29,618 bases of DNA from JBIICI01 sp044238935 (lineage in GTDB: Bacteria; Pseudomonadota; Alphaproteobacteria; Micavibrionales; Micavibrionaceae), in the NCBI GenBank assembly GCA_044238935.1, contig JBIICI010000023.1, forward strand, positions 1-29,618. Reading direction: 5' to 3'. Shown in pieces: positions 22,046 to 29,618 of the stretch. Each line of letters opens with the position of its first letter. Positions within the stretch are counted from its first letter, which is position 1. Both the position numbers and the translations under genes were made by a program. Under the pieces are notes generated by a model, which was given only the letters and a program-made list of their open reading frames with translations, had not been told where the DNA came from and made no database searches.

Positions 22046-23208
22046 TTTTGTCCATAAAAGGATAAGCGAGGCACAAAGGGCAGCAGCATGGCAACCATGA
22101 AAATATCGGCAATCCACCAGCTTTGCCATAGGCCATAGGCTACCGCTTGCCCCACCAAAAACATCATCACGGTAATCAGGGCAATGCCGCTGGATTGAAT
22201 AATCAGCCATGCCACCAAAACCCCACCCAGCAGGGCGGCAACAAGGCCGCCCTCCAGCCAAAATTGCAGGGCATAATTATGCGGATGCAAAACGGTTTTG
22301 CCTTTGTAATAGGTGTTTTGAATGGGCAGCGGCAAATCGCGTCCTGCCTCAATCCCATGTCCTAAAATCGGACGTTGTCTGATTTGCTTTGCCACGCCGC
22401 CCCATATTTCCAAGCGATCCGCCGCATAGCCATGCGTTTCGCCAAAAAAGGGCGATTCGTGCAATGTTGTTGCCAGCCTGTCATAGGCTTTTTCGACAAC
22501 AAAGGGCGCAACCAATGTTAGCCCCACAGTCAATCCCGCCATAAAGAATCGGATTTTACGCCCATGCAAAAAGGGCAAGACCGCAAAAATGCCGCCCAGC
22601 ATAAAGGAAAGTTGAGAGGCTTGAGAATTGGTTTGGGCGAATAAAATAATAATGGGAAGGCAGAGCATCAAAGTGCGTTTGACCCCATATTGCGCCCATG
22701 CCATCGCTAGCACAGCAGGCGTTAAAAACATCATCGTCAAAATTTGACGGTTCAAAAAATCCACCCGCGCATGATCGGAAAATGTCAGTCCGTGCAACAG
22801 GCGATAGAGCGCGAAATTTGATTGAATATCAAAAACCAAGAGCAAGCACGCAATGGCATAACCTGCGATAATCCAGCTGCTGTTTAAGGTTTGCCCTTTG
22901 TCGCGTAGGCTGGACAGTGTCGATGCCCATAAAACTGCGCCGATTCCCAAAGGAATCAAGTTAAGGACATGACTTAAACTCTCTGTTCTATTCGATGCCC
23001 ATAATATTGATGCTGCCGCCCAAACCACTATTGATAAGACAACAAAGAACCAAGAGCGTTGTAGGCGCGGCAAGGCGCGATAGTCATGCCAGTAAAGAGC
23101 ACACAAAATGATCCCCATGATCGGCATATAAAACGCCAACGCGCGGTACGCAATCACGCATAAAAGAGGAAAAAAAGCGAAAAGGAAGGATGTAAAACGT
23201 GATGCCAT
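22009..23208 (-). CDS. O-antigen ligase / polymerase-like membrane protein
   Basis: The protein has 399 residues from the ATG used here (a TTG eight codons upstream is in frame). About ten hydrophobic helices are spread over the whole length. The large periplasmic loop holds the Wzy_C-type signature: RPILGHGIEAGRDL, followed by HPHNYALQFWLEGGLVAALLGG near residues 320-350. The H-N-x-x-L-Q-x-W-x-E-x-G pattern is typical of WaaL ligases and related O-antigen polymerases, which join or polymerise lipid-linked sugars in the periplasm. WaaL, Wzy and protein O-oligosaccharyltransferase cannot be separated by this motif. No other surface-sugar genes are in the window. Both possible starts have weak ribosome sites. 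Confidence 0.85.
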   Translation of the reverse strand: MASRFTSFLFAFFPLLCVIAYRALAFYMPIMGIILCALYWHDYRALPRLQRSWFFVVLSIVVWAAASILWASNRTESLSHVLNLIPLGIGAVLWASTLSSLRDKGQTLNSSWIIAGYAIACLLLVFDIQSNFALYRLLHGLTFSDHARVDFLNRQILTMMFLTPAVLAMAWAQYGVKRTLMLCLPIIILFAQTNSQASQLSFMLGGIFAVLPFLHGRKIRFFMAGLTVGLTLVAPFVVEKAYDRLATTLHESPFFGETHGYAADRLEIWGGVAKQIRQRPILGHGIEAGRDLPLPIQNTYYKGKTVLHPHNYALQFWLEGGLVAALLGGVLVAWLIIQSSGIALITVMMFLVGQAVAYGLWQSWWIADIFMVAMLLPFVPRLSFYGQNQDFSEINTLQS

Positions 23209-23353
23209 ATGTAAAATATTATTCAAAATCAATGAATTAGCTTATAAAAAATTCAATGATTTTCACTTTCTGTTAAGGACAAACTGCTATCTTTGGCTAT
23301 CAGATTTTTTTTATTTGTTCAACTCTTCATTTTTAAAAGCAGGATGCATCACA

Positions 23354-25519
23354 ATGAGCTTTATCAAAGATACCCCCATCGCCCGTAAAATTCCCATGCT
23401 CTTGGTTGGGTTTTGTTTGCTTTCCACCTCTATCACTAGCTTGGCAGCATTTCAGGTCGCCAAAAACAATGTTTTTAATGCTTATCAGGCCGAGCTTAGC
23501 GCGCTCAGTGATGTAACGCGTGATTCGATTGATGGTTATTTAAAATCTATTCAAGAAGATTTGGCAGTTGTGGCAAAAAACCCTTATACATTGACAGCTT
23601 TGGATGATTTCAAAATCTCTTGGTCGAAACTGGAGGGAGATCGTAAGGCGTATTTGCAAAACCTGTACATAGCGACAAACCCCTTTCCAGCAGGGCAAAA
23701 AGAAAAACTGGACTATGCCAAAGATGGATCTGAATATAGTTTGGCGCATGCGAAGCACCACCAGTGGTTCCGTAACTTTTTGAATGCGCGTGGATATTAT
23801 GACATCTTCCTTGTTGCCCCTAATGGCGATGTTGTTTTTACGGTATATAAAGAAGCCGATTATGCAACAAACCTAAAAACAGGGGAATGGAAAGATACAG
23901 ATTTGGGCAAAGCCTATGATCTTGCTATTCATTCCAAAGATCCAAATGCACAATTTTTCTTTGATTTTGTTCCCTATGCGCCTAGTAATAATGTGCCTGC
24001 CAGCTTTATTGCACAACCCATTGTGAATGCGGCAGGGGTGAATGTCGGTGTTCTGATTTTCCAAATGCCAGTTGCACGTTTGAATGATATGATGCAATTG
24101 AAAGAAGGGATGGGGAAAACGGGACGTGCCTATGTGGTGGGATCTGATAATTTCTTACGCACAGACCCCGTGATCACAGATGATACCAATGAAATTTTGA
24201 AAACTGAGATCAAAAATCCATTGATTGAAGAGGCAAAAACCAAGGATTCGGGAACGATCCTATCAGGACGTATTGAAAAATCCAATGGTCAGGCAGCACT
24301 TTTATCCACCTCAATACTAGATGTTTTGGGTACAAAATGGTTTGTATCCGTTGAAAAAGAAGTTAGTGAAATCTTAGAGCCTGTTAAACAGATGATTTTG
24401 ATTATGGCAGGCAGTGCCTTGGCTGTGATTGCGATTTTAGGGATATTGGGTGTTTTGGTCGGTAAGGCGATTTCAAACCCATTGGCGCGTGCTGTGGATT
24501 CAATGAAGGATCTGACGAATGATAAGTTGGATACTGAAATCAGCGATACAGATCGCCATGATGAAATTGGGGATATTACCGCCGCTTTACAAATCTTTAA
24601 AGATAATGCGCTTAAGGTCAAGGAATTGCAGGCTGAACAAGAACGTCAGCGTATCCAGCAAGGTGTTGATAAAAAAGAGGCGATGGATAATTTAGCCAAT
24701 AGCTTTGATGAGCGTACCAGTCATATTATCGAAAGCCTGATGGAATCATCTTTTACGATGAAAAACACGGCGGAGAAAATGTCTGTTGCGTCTTCTGAAA
24801 CTGCCCAAGCAAGCTCCATTGTTGCTAGCGCGGCAACGGAGGCCGATTCGAATGTTCAAACCGTTGCGGCTGCATCTGAGGAATTGGCGGCATCCAGCGC
24901 GGAAATAGCGCGTCAAATTGCCGACGTTGCCAAAAAAGCCACCAGCGCATCGCAAGAAGCGCAAAGCACCAGCCGTTCTGTATCTGAATTAAACCAATTG
25001 GCCGACTCAATCGGTGAGGTTGTCAGTGCGATTAAGGATATTGCGGAACAAACCAACTTGCTTGCGTTAAATGCCACCATTGAGGCCGCGCGTGCGGGTG
25101 ATGCCGGAAAAGGCTTTGCGGTTGTGGCGGATGAGGTTAAAAAATTGGCAACCGAAACCGCCAAGAAAACCGATGAAATTGATGAGCGCGTGGTCAAAAT
25201 CCAAACCGCGATCCGCGCCAGTGTGGAGGCCATGAGCCGGATTATCGACAACGTGCAAACCATCGATAACGCCACATCATCAGTTGCAGGTGCGGTTCAG
25301 GAACAAAATATCGCCACATCTGAAATTGGTCGTAACGTGACAGAGGCCAGCACGGGCACACAACAAGTTTCCCAAAGCATCCAAACTGTTGAGGAAACCA
25401 GTCGTCAAACAGGCGCTAGTGCACAAGAAGTTTTGGGCGCAGCAGGGCAGCTTTCTGATCTTTCCACACAATTAAGTGAGCAGGTCAAAGCGTTTTTGCG
25501 TGAAATTCGCCAAGGATAA
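23354..25519 (+). CDS. Methyl-accepting chemotaxis protein
   Basis: This is a transmembrane chemoreceptor that signals through CheA/CheW. The protein has 721 residues. Membrane helix 1 lies at about 13-34. A periplasmic region of about 300 residues looks like a double-Cache sensor (YYDIFLVAPNGDVVFTVYKEADYATNL, later GKTGRAYVVGSDNFLRTDP). Membrane helix 2 is near 346-370, then HAMP to about 425, and the cytoplasmic hairpin. The hairpin tip EQTNLLALNATIEAARAGDAGKGFAVVADEV starts near 564 and is the invariant CheA/CheW contact. The protein ends FLREIRQG with no CheR-tethering pentapeptide. Start: AGGA 9 nt before ATG; an in-frame TTG 13 codons earlier is rejected. A strong terminator follows, so it is monocistronic. 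The ligand is unknown. Confidence 0.96.
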   Translation: MSFIKDTPIARKIPMLLVGFCLLSTSITSLAAFQVAKNNVFNAYQAELSALSDVTRDSIDGYLKSIQEDLAVVAKNPYTLTALDDFKISWSKLEGDRKAYLQNLYIATNPFPAGQKEKLDYAKDGSEYSLAHAKHHQWFRNFLNARGYYDIFLVAPNGDVVFTVYKEADYATNLKTGEWKDTDLGKAYDLAIHSKDPNAQFFFDFVPYAPSNNVPASFIAQPIVNAAGVNVGVLIFQMPVARLNDMMQLKEGMGKTGRAYVVGSDNFLRTDPVITDDTNEILKTEIKNPLIEEAKTKDSGTILSGRIEKSNGQAALLSTSILDVLGTKWFVSVEKEVSEILEPVKQMILIMAGSALAVIAILGILGVLVGKAISNPLARAVDSMKDLTNDKLDTEISDTDRHDEIGDITAALQIFKDNALKVKELQAEQERQRIQQGVDKKEAMDNLANSFDERTSHIIESLMESSFTMKNTAEKMSVASSETAQASSIVASAATEADSNVQTVAAASEELAASSAEIARQIADVAKKATSASQEAQSTSRSVSELNQLADSIGEVVSAIKDIAEQTNLLALNATIEAARAGDAGKGFAVVADEVKKLATETAKKTDEIDERVVKIQTAIRASVEAMSRIIDNVQTIDNATSSVAGAVQEQNIATSEIGRNVTEASTGTQQVSQSIQTVEETSRQTGASAQEVLGAAGQLSDLSTQLSEQVKAFLREIRQG

Positions 25520-25538
25520 TATATTATTATAAGTTCTC

Positions 25539-25573
25539 AAAAAAAAACGGTATGTTATGTACCGTTTTTTTTT
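25539..25573 (+). terminator. Rho-independent terminator after the chemoreceptor
   Basis: ACGGTA (25547-25552) and TACCGT (25560-25565) form the core of a stem extended by flanking A and T runs, with a 7-base loop. It ends in a nine-T run (25565-25573). It begins about 20 bp after the chemoreceptor stop. The A-run on the other side would also allow function on the minus strand. Confidence 0.92.
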
Positions 25574-25593
25574 ATTTGATGATGAGGATAAAA

Positions 25594-26325
25594 ATGAAAA
25601 AATTACTTATAATTTCAGCCTTGTTTTCAGCTTTGCTTGTTTGGTCACCTTTGCAAAATATTTTCCCCTTTTCATGGCTTTATTTGGGGTTTAGCTACCT
25701 CAGTATTTTCTTTCATGAGCTGGGGCATGCTGTATTTGGATTGATTTATGGCTATCCTTCTTTTCCCAGCTTTGATCCCGTGTATGGGGGAGGCATGACG
25801 TACCATTTTGGACGTCTGATCCCCATACAATTCTTGGTTTTGGCGGCATGTGCCTATTTTTGTTTTTTTATTTATTCCAAAGATCATAGAATTTTTTGGC
25901 TTGGGGTTGTTTTATCGGTTTTATTAACAATATCGTCTTTGAGCGAATTTCATCATGTTATCATGGCCTTTATGGGGCATGGGGCTGAGGCAATTATGGG
26001 CGGTGTGTTATTGTTCAAAGTGCTATTTAATTTAACAAAAGACAGGTCATTAGAACGCGAAGCGCATGCTGTGATTGGATTTTTTATGAGCTTTAATCTG
26101 ATTGATCTGTGTTGGAAATTAATCCACGATGATGCTTTTCAAGATCAATATTTTCAACAAAAAGGTGCGGAGCGTTTCGGCGATTTTAGCAAAATCGCAG
26201 ATCATTTAGGGCACGTTAATGAAAATACAGGGGCATGGTTTTGTATTTTCTGTGCAATAATCTGCTTAATAACCCCTTTTATAAGCTATTGGTACGTTCA
26301 TAAAGATGATGTTTATGAAGAATGA
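25594..26325 (+). CDS. M50-like HELGH membrane metalloprotease-type protein
   Basis: The protein has 243 residues and about six hydrophobic helices. SIFFHELGHAVFGLIYGYPSF places the zinc-site motif HExxH at 41-45, inside or next to a membrane helix, as in the M50/M50B-like group. A later GHGAEAIMGGVLLF may provide a second part of the site, but the usual NPDG-type aspartate motif of site-2 proteases is not evident. Either it is a divergent intramembrane protease or a non-proteolytic relative. Start: GAGGAT 6 nt before the ATG; a longer frame running back through the terminator stem is rejected. The 3' end overlaps the GGDEF gene on the other strand by 13 bp. Confidence 0.75.
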   Translation: MKKLLIISALFSALLVWSPLQNIFPFSWLYLGFSYLSIFFHELGHAVFGLIYGYPSFPSFDPVYGGGMTYHFGRLIPIQFLVLAACAYFCFFIYSKDHRIFWLGVVLSVLLTISSLSEFHHVIMAFMGHGAEAIMGGVLLFKVLFNLTKDRSLEREAHAVIGFFMSFNLIDLCWKLIHDDAFQDQYFQQKGAERFGDFSKIADHLGHVNENTGAWFCIFCAIICLITPFISYWYVHKDDVYEE

Positions 26326-27008
26326 ATAGCCTTATTTTGATACATACTTTGATCGGCTTGTTTAATCCAGCCATGAACAGTGCTACAATTTTTACCAGCG
26401 CTAAATCCAATAGATGCTTTTAGGAAAATAATATCTTTTCTTCCTGTCTTGATGTTTTGAACAGGCAAGTGGGCTTTTAAAAAAGCGTCTTGCATTCTTA
26501 ATATTTTGGCTTTGGTATCTTTTTCATTAATATTTTTTAAAAAGACACAAAATTCATCACCACCCATTCTTGCGATAAGGTCGCTTTTTCGTGTGTTGAG
26601 CTTTAATATATTGCTGGCTAAACAAATGGCTCTATCGCCTGCTTCGTGGCCATATTGATCATTTATTTTTTTAAAATGACATAAATCAATATACAGCAGC
26701 ATATTGAAGCGCTCATCATCATCATTATCAAAAGATTTTTTTTCTTTTATATCTTGGCGACGGCAATGATTGACATGGGCGTGCATGTATTTTTCCAACT
26801 CTTCTTCTATTCCTTTTTTATTAAGCAGATCAGTCATTGGATCACGGCGTAATTGTTCATGCAGTAAAAAAATCTGTGCCTTTAAAAGGCGATTTTCATC
26901 TTTAAGCTGTTTTCTGTTTTGGTAAGATTCTTTGAGAGGGGATAAAAAGTCAAAAGAAAAGTTTGGAATATCATTGATGATTGCGGATAAATAATGTTGA
27001 TGTTGCAT
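26313..27008 (-). CDS. GGDEF diguanylate cyclase
   Basis: This enzyme makes cyclic di-GMP from two GTP. The protein has 231 residues. Residues 1-29 are of unknown fold, and a short coiled coil at about 30-55 (NRKQLKDENRLLKAQIFLLHEQL) is suited to dimerisation. The GGDEF domain runs from DPMTDLLNKKG (56-66) to the end. Motifs: YIDLCHFKKINDQYGHEAGD (106-125) and RMGGDEF (147-153), with the catalytic GGDEF intact. An RxxD inhibitory site (Arg140-Asp143) lies exactly five residues before GGDEF, so product inhibition is expected. It has no membrane helix or recognisable sensor domain. A possible promoter is TTGACA at 27092-27087 with GATAAA 15 nt on. Confidence 0.93.
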   Translation of the reverse strand: MQHQHYLSAIINDIPNFSFDFLSPLKESYQNRKQLKDENRLLKAQIFLLHEQLRRDPMTDLLNKKGIEEELEKYMHAHVNHCRRQDIKEKKSFDNDDDERFNMLLYIDLCHFKKINDQYGHEAGDRAICLASNILKLNTRKSDLIARMGGDEFCVFLKNINEKDTKAKILRMQDAFLKAHLPVQNIKTGRKDIIFLKASIGFSAGKNCSTVHGWIKQADQSMYQNKAIHSS

Positions 27009-27202
27009 CTTTTTGTCCCTGCTTTTTATATTTATAAAATAAACTTATTTATATATGAAGTTAGTTTTATCAGAATGCGTTTAATATGTCAACATTAATT
27101 TTGTTCAGTGTCATAAAATGACCTTTTTTTGACCATTAAAAAGGTTTAATTCACGCATAAAAAAGGGGCATCTAATAAAATTAGCGATTGCAGGAGCTTT
27201 TT

Positions 27203-27358
27203 ATGAATTCGAATTTCTCAACAAAACGTTTTGTTACCGATAAAATGATCCATGATTATTTGCAAAATAAATTGGATATTGCGGCGATTGTCATGATCCA
27301 AAAAATAATGTTATCTGATTCAGGCTTTAAAATGCGTTTAGGGAATGTTCAGAGGTAA
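27203..27358 (+). CDS. Small hypothetical protein, 51 aa
   Basis: A short + strand gene from ATG to TAA, with AGGAG (27192-27196) six nt before the start, among the best ribosome sites in the window. The protein begins MNSNFSTKRFVTDKMIHDY, has a central hydrophobic patch (LDIAAIVMIQKIML) and a basic end (KMRLGNVQR). It is probably soluble and helical. The last 10 bases overlap the end of truA on the other strand. The 194 bp upstream is otherwise empty and includes TTGACC at 27129 without a clear -10. I know no family. Confidence 0.6.
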   Translation: MNSNFSTKRFVTDKMIHDYLQNKLDIAAIVMIQKIMLSDSGFKMRLGNVQR

Positions 27359-28131
27359 TCAATAGACATTAAATACAACCCGTCAGGGGGGCACGTCATG
27401 CCGGCTTGGTCACGGCGGCGGGATGCGATGATGCGTGGAATATCATTTGCAGGGCGTCTGCCTTGGCCAATTTCAACCAATGTTCCCACCATATTGCGGA
27501 CTTGGTGATGTAAAAAGGCTTGTCCTTGGAAATAATATTGAACCTCTATGCCGCCTTGATGATCATAGGGGTGGGTTTCAATCCATGCGGCGTTGATGGT
27601 GCGGATGGGGGATTTGGCTTGGCATTCACTGGCACGGAATGCGCTGAAATCATGTTTTCCTAAAAAATCTTTGATAGCATGTTGCGTAGCCGCAATATCC
27701 AATGGGCGGCGTAAATGCCAAATTTGTGACTGATCTAAAACAGGAGGTGGAACGCGGGTTAGAACCCGATACATATAGGTTTTTTCCTTTGCGCCAAAGC
27801 GCGCATGAAAATCCATTGAAACATGTTCTGCGGCAATCAGTGCAATAGGGGCTGGGCGCAGGTGGAAATTAACTGCGTTTAAGATCGTTTCAGCATGATG
27901 TGGCTGGTCATTATTTTTGCGTTCAATATCAAAATGGGCAATTTGTGCGCGCGCATGAACGCCTGTATCTGTACGACCTGCGACGGTCAATGTAATATTT
28001 TGTTGGCAAAATTTAAACAACGCATTTTCGATATGTTCCTGAACGGAGGGCTGTTCGCGCTGCCGTTGCCATCCACAAAATGGGGCGCCATTATATTCAA
28101 TCGTTATTTTCCAGCGATCAATTACAGACAT
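27349..28131 (-). CDS. truA: tRNA pseudouridine(38-40) synthase
   Basis: TruA converts uridines 38-40 of the tRNA anticodon stem to pseudouridine. The protein has 260 residues from the ATG used here. The catalytic motif AGRTDTGVHARAQIAHFD (51-68) has the nucleophile Asp55. YNGAPFCGWQRQ (13-24) and FQGQAFLHHQVRNMVGTLVEIGQGR near the end are family signatures. The ATG overlaps the fmt stop by one base (TAATG), so the two are translationally coupled; an in-frame TTG four codons earlier is rejected. It is the last gene of rapZ-fmt-truA. Confidence 0.97.
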   Translation of the reverse strand: MSVIDRWKITIEYNGAPFCGWQRQREQPSVQEHIENALFKFCQQNITLTVAGRTDTGVHARAQIAHFDIERKNNDQPHHAETILNAVNFHLRPAPIALIAAEHVSMDFHARFGAKEKTYMYRVLTRVPPPVLDQSQIWHLRRPLDIAATQHAIKDFLGKHDFSAFRASECQAKSPIRTINAAWIETHPYDHQGGIEVQYYFQGQAFLHHQVRNMVGTLVEIGQGRRPANDIPRIIASRRRDQAGMTCPPDGLYLMSIDYL

Positions 28132-29087
28132 TACGCAAAGCAATCCATAAAATTGATATAACCACCATTGAGCGCTGCTGTAAAATCCATCATTTTTTTA
28201 TTTTCAGGTTGGATCAATTTAATTTGCAACACGCTGCGATCACCGCATAAAACATGCCCTTTGCGATCTAAGATTTGCCCGATTATCGCATCATCAGGAA
28301 TTGGAAAATCATCAATAATGGATGCTGCGCCAATTTTAAAAACAGCCCCATTGATTGTGCTGTATGTGCTAGGCCATGGATTCAAGGCGCGAATTTGGCG
28401 ATCAATCTCAAGGGCGTTTTTGTTCCAATCAATGCGGCCATCGGTTTTTTTCAGCATTGTGGCATAGCATGTTTTTGCATCATCTTGTTTTTCAGTATTA
28501 TATGATTGATGGTCAATAATATGCTTGACCAAATCCACAATCATTTCTGCGCCCAGATCTGCCATAGATTGATAGAGTTCAGATGTTGTGGTGTAGGCAT
28601 GAATAGGAATTGATTTTTTAACAATCATATCCCCCGTATCAAGCCCTGTATCCATCTTCATTAAGGTGATGCCTGTTTCTGTATCGCCGCTCCATATCGC
28701 ATGTTGAATGGGGGCTGCGCCACGCCAGCGTGGCAAGAGTGAGCCGTGAATATTAATGCACCCCAAGCGCGGCGCATTTAAAATGGAGTCAGGCAGGATC
28801 AATCCATACGCCGCAACAATGGCCAGATCAAAATTTTGGGCTTGGAAAAAGGCCACTTCATCCAAATCTCTTTTGAGGGATAAAGGGGTGCGCACAGATA
28901 TGTTATGCTGTTGCGCCAGTTGTTGCACGGGGCTGGGTTGTAAATGTTGACCGCGCCCTTTCGGACGTGGCGGCTGGGCATAGACATGCGTGATGCTGAT
29001 TTTTTCCTGTAAAATCGGGGCGTTTAACAAGGCAGCTAAGGCATCTGCTGCAAAATCAGGTGTTCCCATAAAGGCAATTTTGAACAT
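28131..29087 (-). CDS. fmt: Methionyl-tRNA formyltransferase
   Basis: Fmt formylates initiator Met-tRNA using 10-formyl-tetrahydrofolate. The protein has 318 residues. The N-terminus IAFMGTPDFAADALAAL is canonical. The catalytic triad is Asn112 and His114 in CINIHGSLLPRWRGAAPIQ, and Asp150 in MDTGLDTGDM. The basic loop RPKGRGQHLQPSP (41-53) is the tRNA acceptor-stem insertion. The partner deformylase gene def, often next to fmt, is not here. The start is 10 bp after the rapZ stop. Confidence 0.97.
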   Translation of the reverse strand: MFKIAFMGTPDFAADALAALLNAPILQEKISITHVYAQPPRPKGRGQHLQPSPVQQLAQQHNISVRTPLSLKRDLDEVAFFQAQNFDLAIVAAYGLILPDSILNAPRLGCINIHGSLLPRWRGAAPIQHAIWSGDTETGITLMKMDTGLDTGDMIVKKSIPIHAYTTTSELYQSMADLGAEMIVDLVKHIIDHQSYNTEKQDDAKTCYATMLKKTDGRIDWNKNALEIDRQIRALNPWPSTYSTINGAVFKIGAASIIDDFPIPDDAIIGQILDRKGHVLCGDRSVLQIKLIQPENKKMMDFTAALNGGYINFMDCFA

Positions 29088-29097
29088 GGGTGCAGCT

Positions 29098-29618
29098 TTA
29101 CTTAGTTATGTTTGGTTTATCACGATGTGTTAAAGATGTTTCCACCTTTTTCCCATTGATCGTCATGTCATGAAAACGATGATACATATCAATGGCTGCA
29201 TAAACAGAGCGATGTTTACCCCCCGTGCAGCCAAACGCAATCATCAGCGATGAAACCCCCTCAGTTTGATAGGAGGGGATCAAATCTGCAATCAATTTAT
29301 AAATGCCATCCATAAAAACTGAAAATTTGGGATCAGCCGCAATAAAATCTTGAACATCCTTATCAGCGCCTGTTTGCTCTCTTAAGGCGGCTTGCCAATA
29401 GGGGTTTTTTAAAAAACGCATATTGAAAACCAAATCAGCCTGTTGTGGGATTTGCTTGCGGAATGAAAACGACATAATGTCAATATGAAAAGAGGGGCTG
29501 TCTTTACGAAATAATCCAAAGATAACCCGCTTTAAGTCATGCACAGATAATGTGCTGGTATCAATTAAATGATGGGCGCTATCTTGGATCGGATTGAGCG
29601 CATTATTATCTTTTTCAA
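29098..29618 (-). CDS. rapZ: RapZ-family RNase adapter / nucleotide-binding protein, C-terminal part
   Basis: The frame is open to the right edge, so only the C-terminal 172 or so residues are seen; the N-terminal P-loop ATPase part is outside. Signatures: HLIDTSTLSVHDLKRVI, MSFSFRKQIPQQADLVFNMRFLKNPYW, and IAFGCTGGKHRSVYAA, all typical of RapZ/YvcJ. In E. coli RapZ senses glucosamine-6-phosphate and directs RNase E to the sRNA GlmZ; relatives elsewhere bind nucleotides or link to PTS. Which role applies here is unknown. A GTG at 29544 is an internal codon, not the start. It heads the visible rapZ-fmt-truA unit, 10 bp before fmt. Confidence 0.93.
   Translation of the reverse strand, partial: EKDNNALNPIQDSAHHLIDTSTLSVHDLKRVIFGLFRKDSPSFHIDIMSFSFRKQIPQQADLVFNMRFLKNPYWQAALREQTGADKDVQDFIAADPKFSVFMDGIYKLIADLIPSYQTEGVSSLMIAFGCTGGKHRSVYAAIDMYHRFHDMTINGKKVETSLTHRDKPNITK

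Noticed and set aside
23315..23353. TTG start 13 codons before the chemoreceptor ATG
   Set aside because: There is no ribosome site before it, whereas AGGA precedes the ATG at 23354 and the basic residues before membrane helix 1 fit that start.
25552..25593. Upstream start of the HELGH protein
   Set aside because: That start lies in the stem of the chemoreceptor terminator. The ATG at 25594 has a proper ribosome site and begins with a normal membrane helix.
1..29618. CRISPR array, tRNA or rRNA genes, integrase attachment sites
   Set aside because: No regularly spaced direct repeats, no cloverleaf or CCA-ended tRNA pattern and no rRNA signature were recognised in any intergenic region.

Overview
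This window reads as a chromosomal segment of an alphaproteobacterium of moderate GC (by eye a little over 40 %). The lineage signals are a split F0 b/b' pair in the order atpI-atpB-atpE-b'-b, a DUF4167 gene downstream of prfA-prmC, a HIG1-type twin-membrane protein, RapZ, and the MEP isoprenoid gene ispG. Aspartate kinase, leucine biosynthesis genes, a full-length chemoreceptor, a GGDEF enzyme and an O-antigen ligase-like gene suggest a free-living, sensing organism with surface polysaccharide rather than a reduced endosymbiont. I cannot place it more finely than Alphaproteobacteria (Rhodospirillales/Micavibrionales-like is a guess). No tRNA, rRNA or CRISPR array was seen.

Layout. (1) 1-2915 is the accessory part: the first codons of an IS5-like transposase at the left edge, an RTX (calcium-binding repeat) protein, and two tandem paralogous single-span membrane proteins. 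Between the paralogues lies a dead copy of the RTX gene's first 18 codons, so a [membrane protein + RTX gene] cassette has been duplicated and decayed. A promoter and a strongly folded leader precede the second cassette. (2) 2916-7458 holds leuC (-), two unrecognised genes (-) and leuB (+). leuD is not here. (3) 7460-9376 holds an M20 amidohydrolase and a GNAT-like acetyltransferase. (4) 9513-16289 is a minus-strand block transcribed lysC > rodZ-like > ispG > prfA > prmC, then a 349-bp gap and DUF4167. (5) 16407-17378 is ubiG plus the HIG1-type protein on the + strand. (6) 17395-21685 is a minus-strand operon atpI > atpB > atpE > b' > b > nadD > rsfS > rlmH; rsfS and nadD both lack an ordinary start codon where the protein family should begin, and b' carries an extra signal-peptide-like N-terminus. 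(7) 21644-23208 has a consensus promoter overlapped by a palindrome, driving a small protein that resembles virion-associated proteins, convergent with an O-antigen ligase-like gene. (8) 23354-27358 holds a chemoreceptor with a clear terminator, an HELGH membrane protein, a GGDEF cyclase with an intact inhibitory site, and an uncatalogued 51-codon gene. (9) 27349-29618 is rapZ (partial) > fmt > truA on the minus strand.

Most of the window is housekeeping. The parts most worth following are the duplicated RTX/membrane cassette with its structured leader, the non-AUG start of rsfS, the extended b' subunit, and the small protein under the palindrome-covered consensus promoter.
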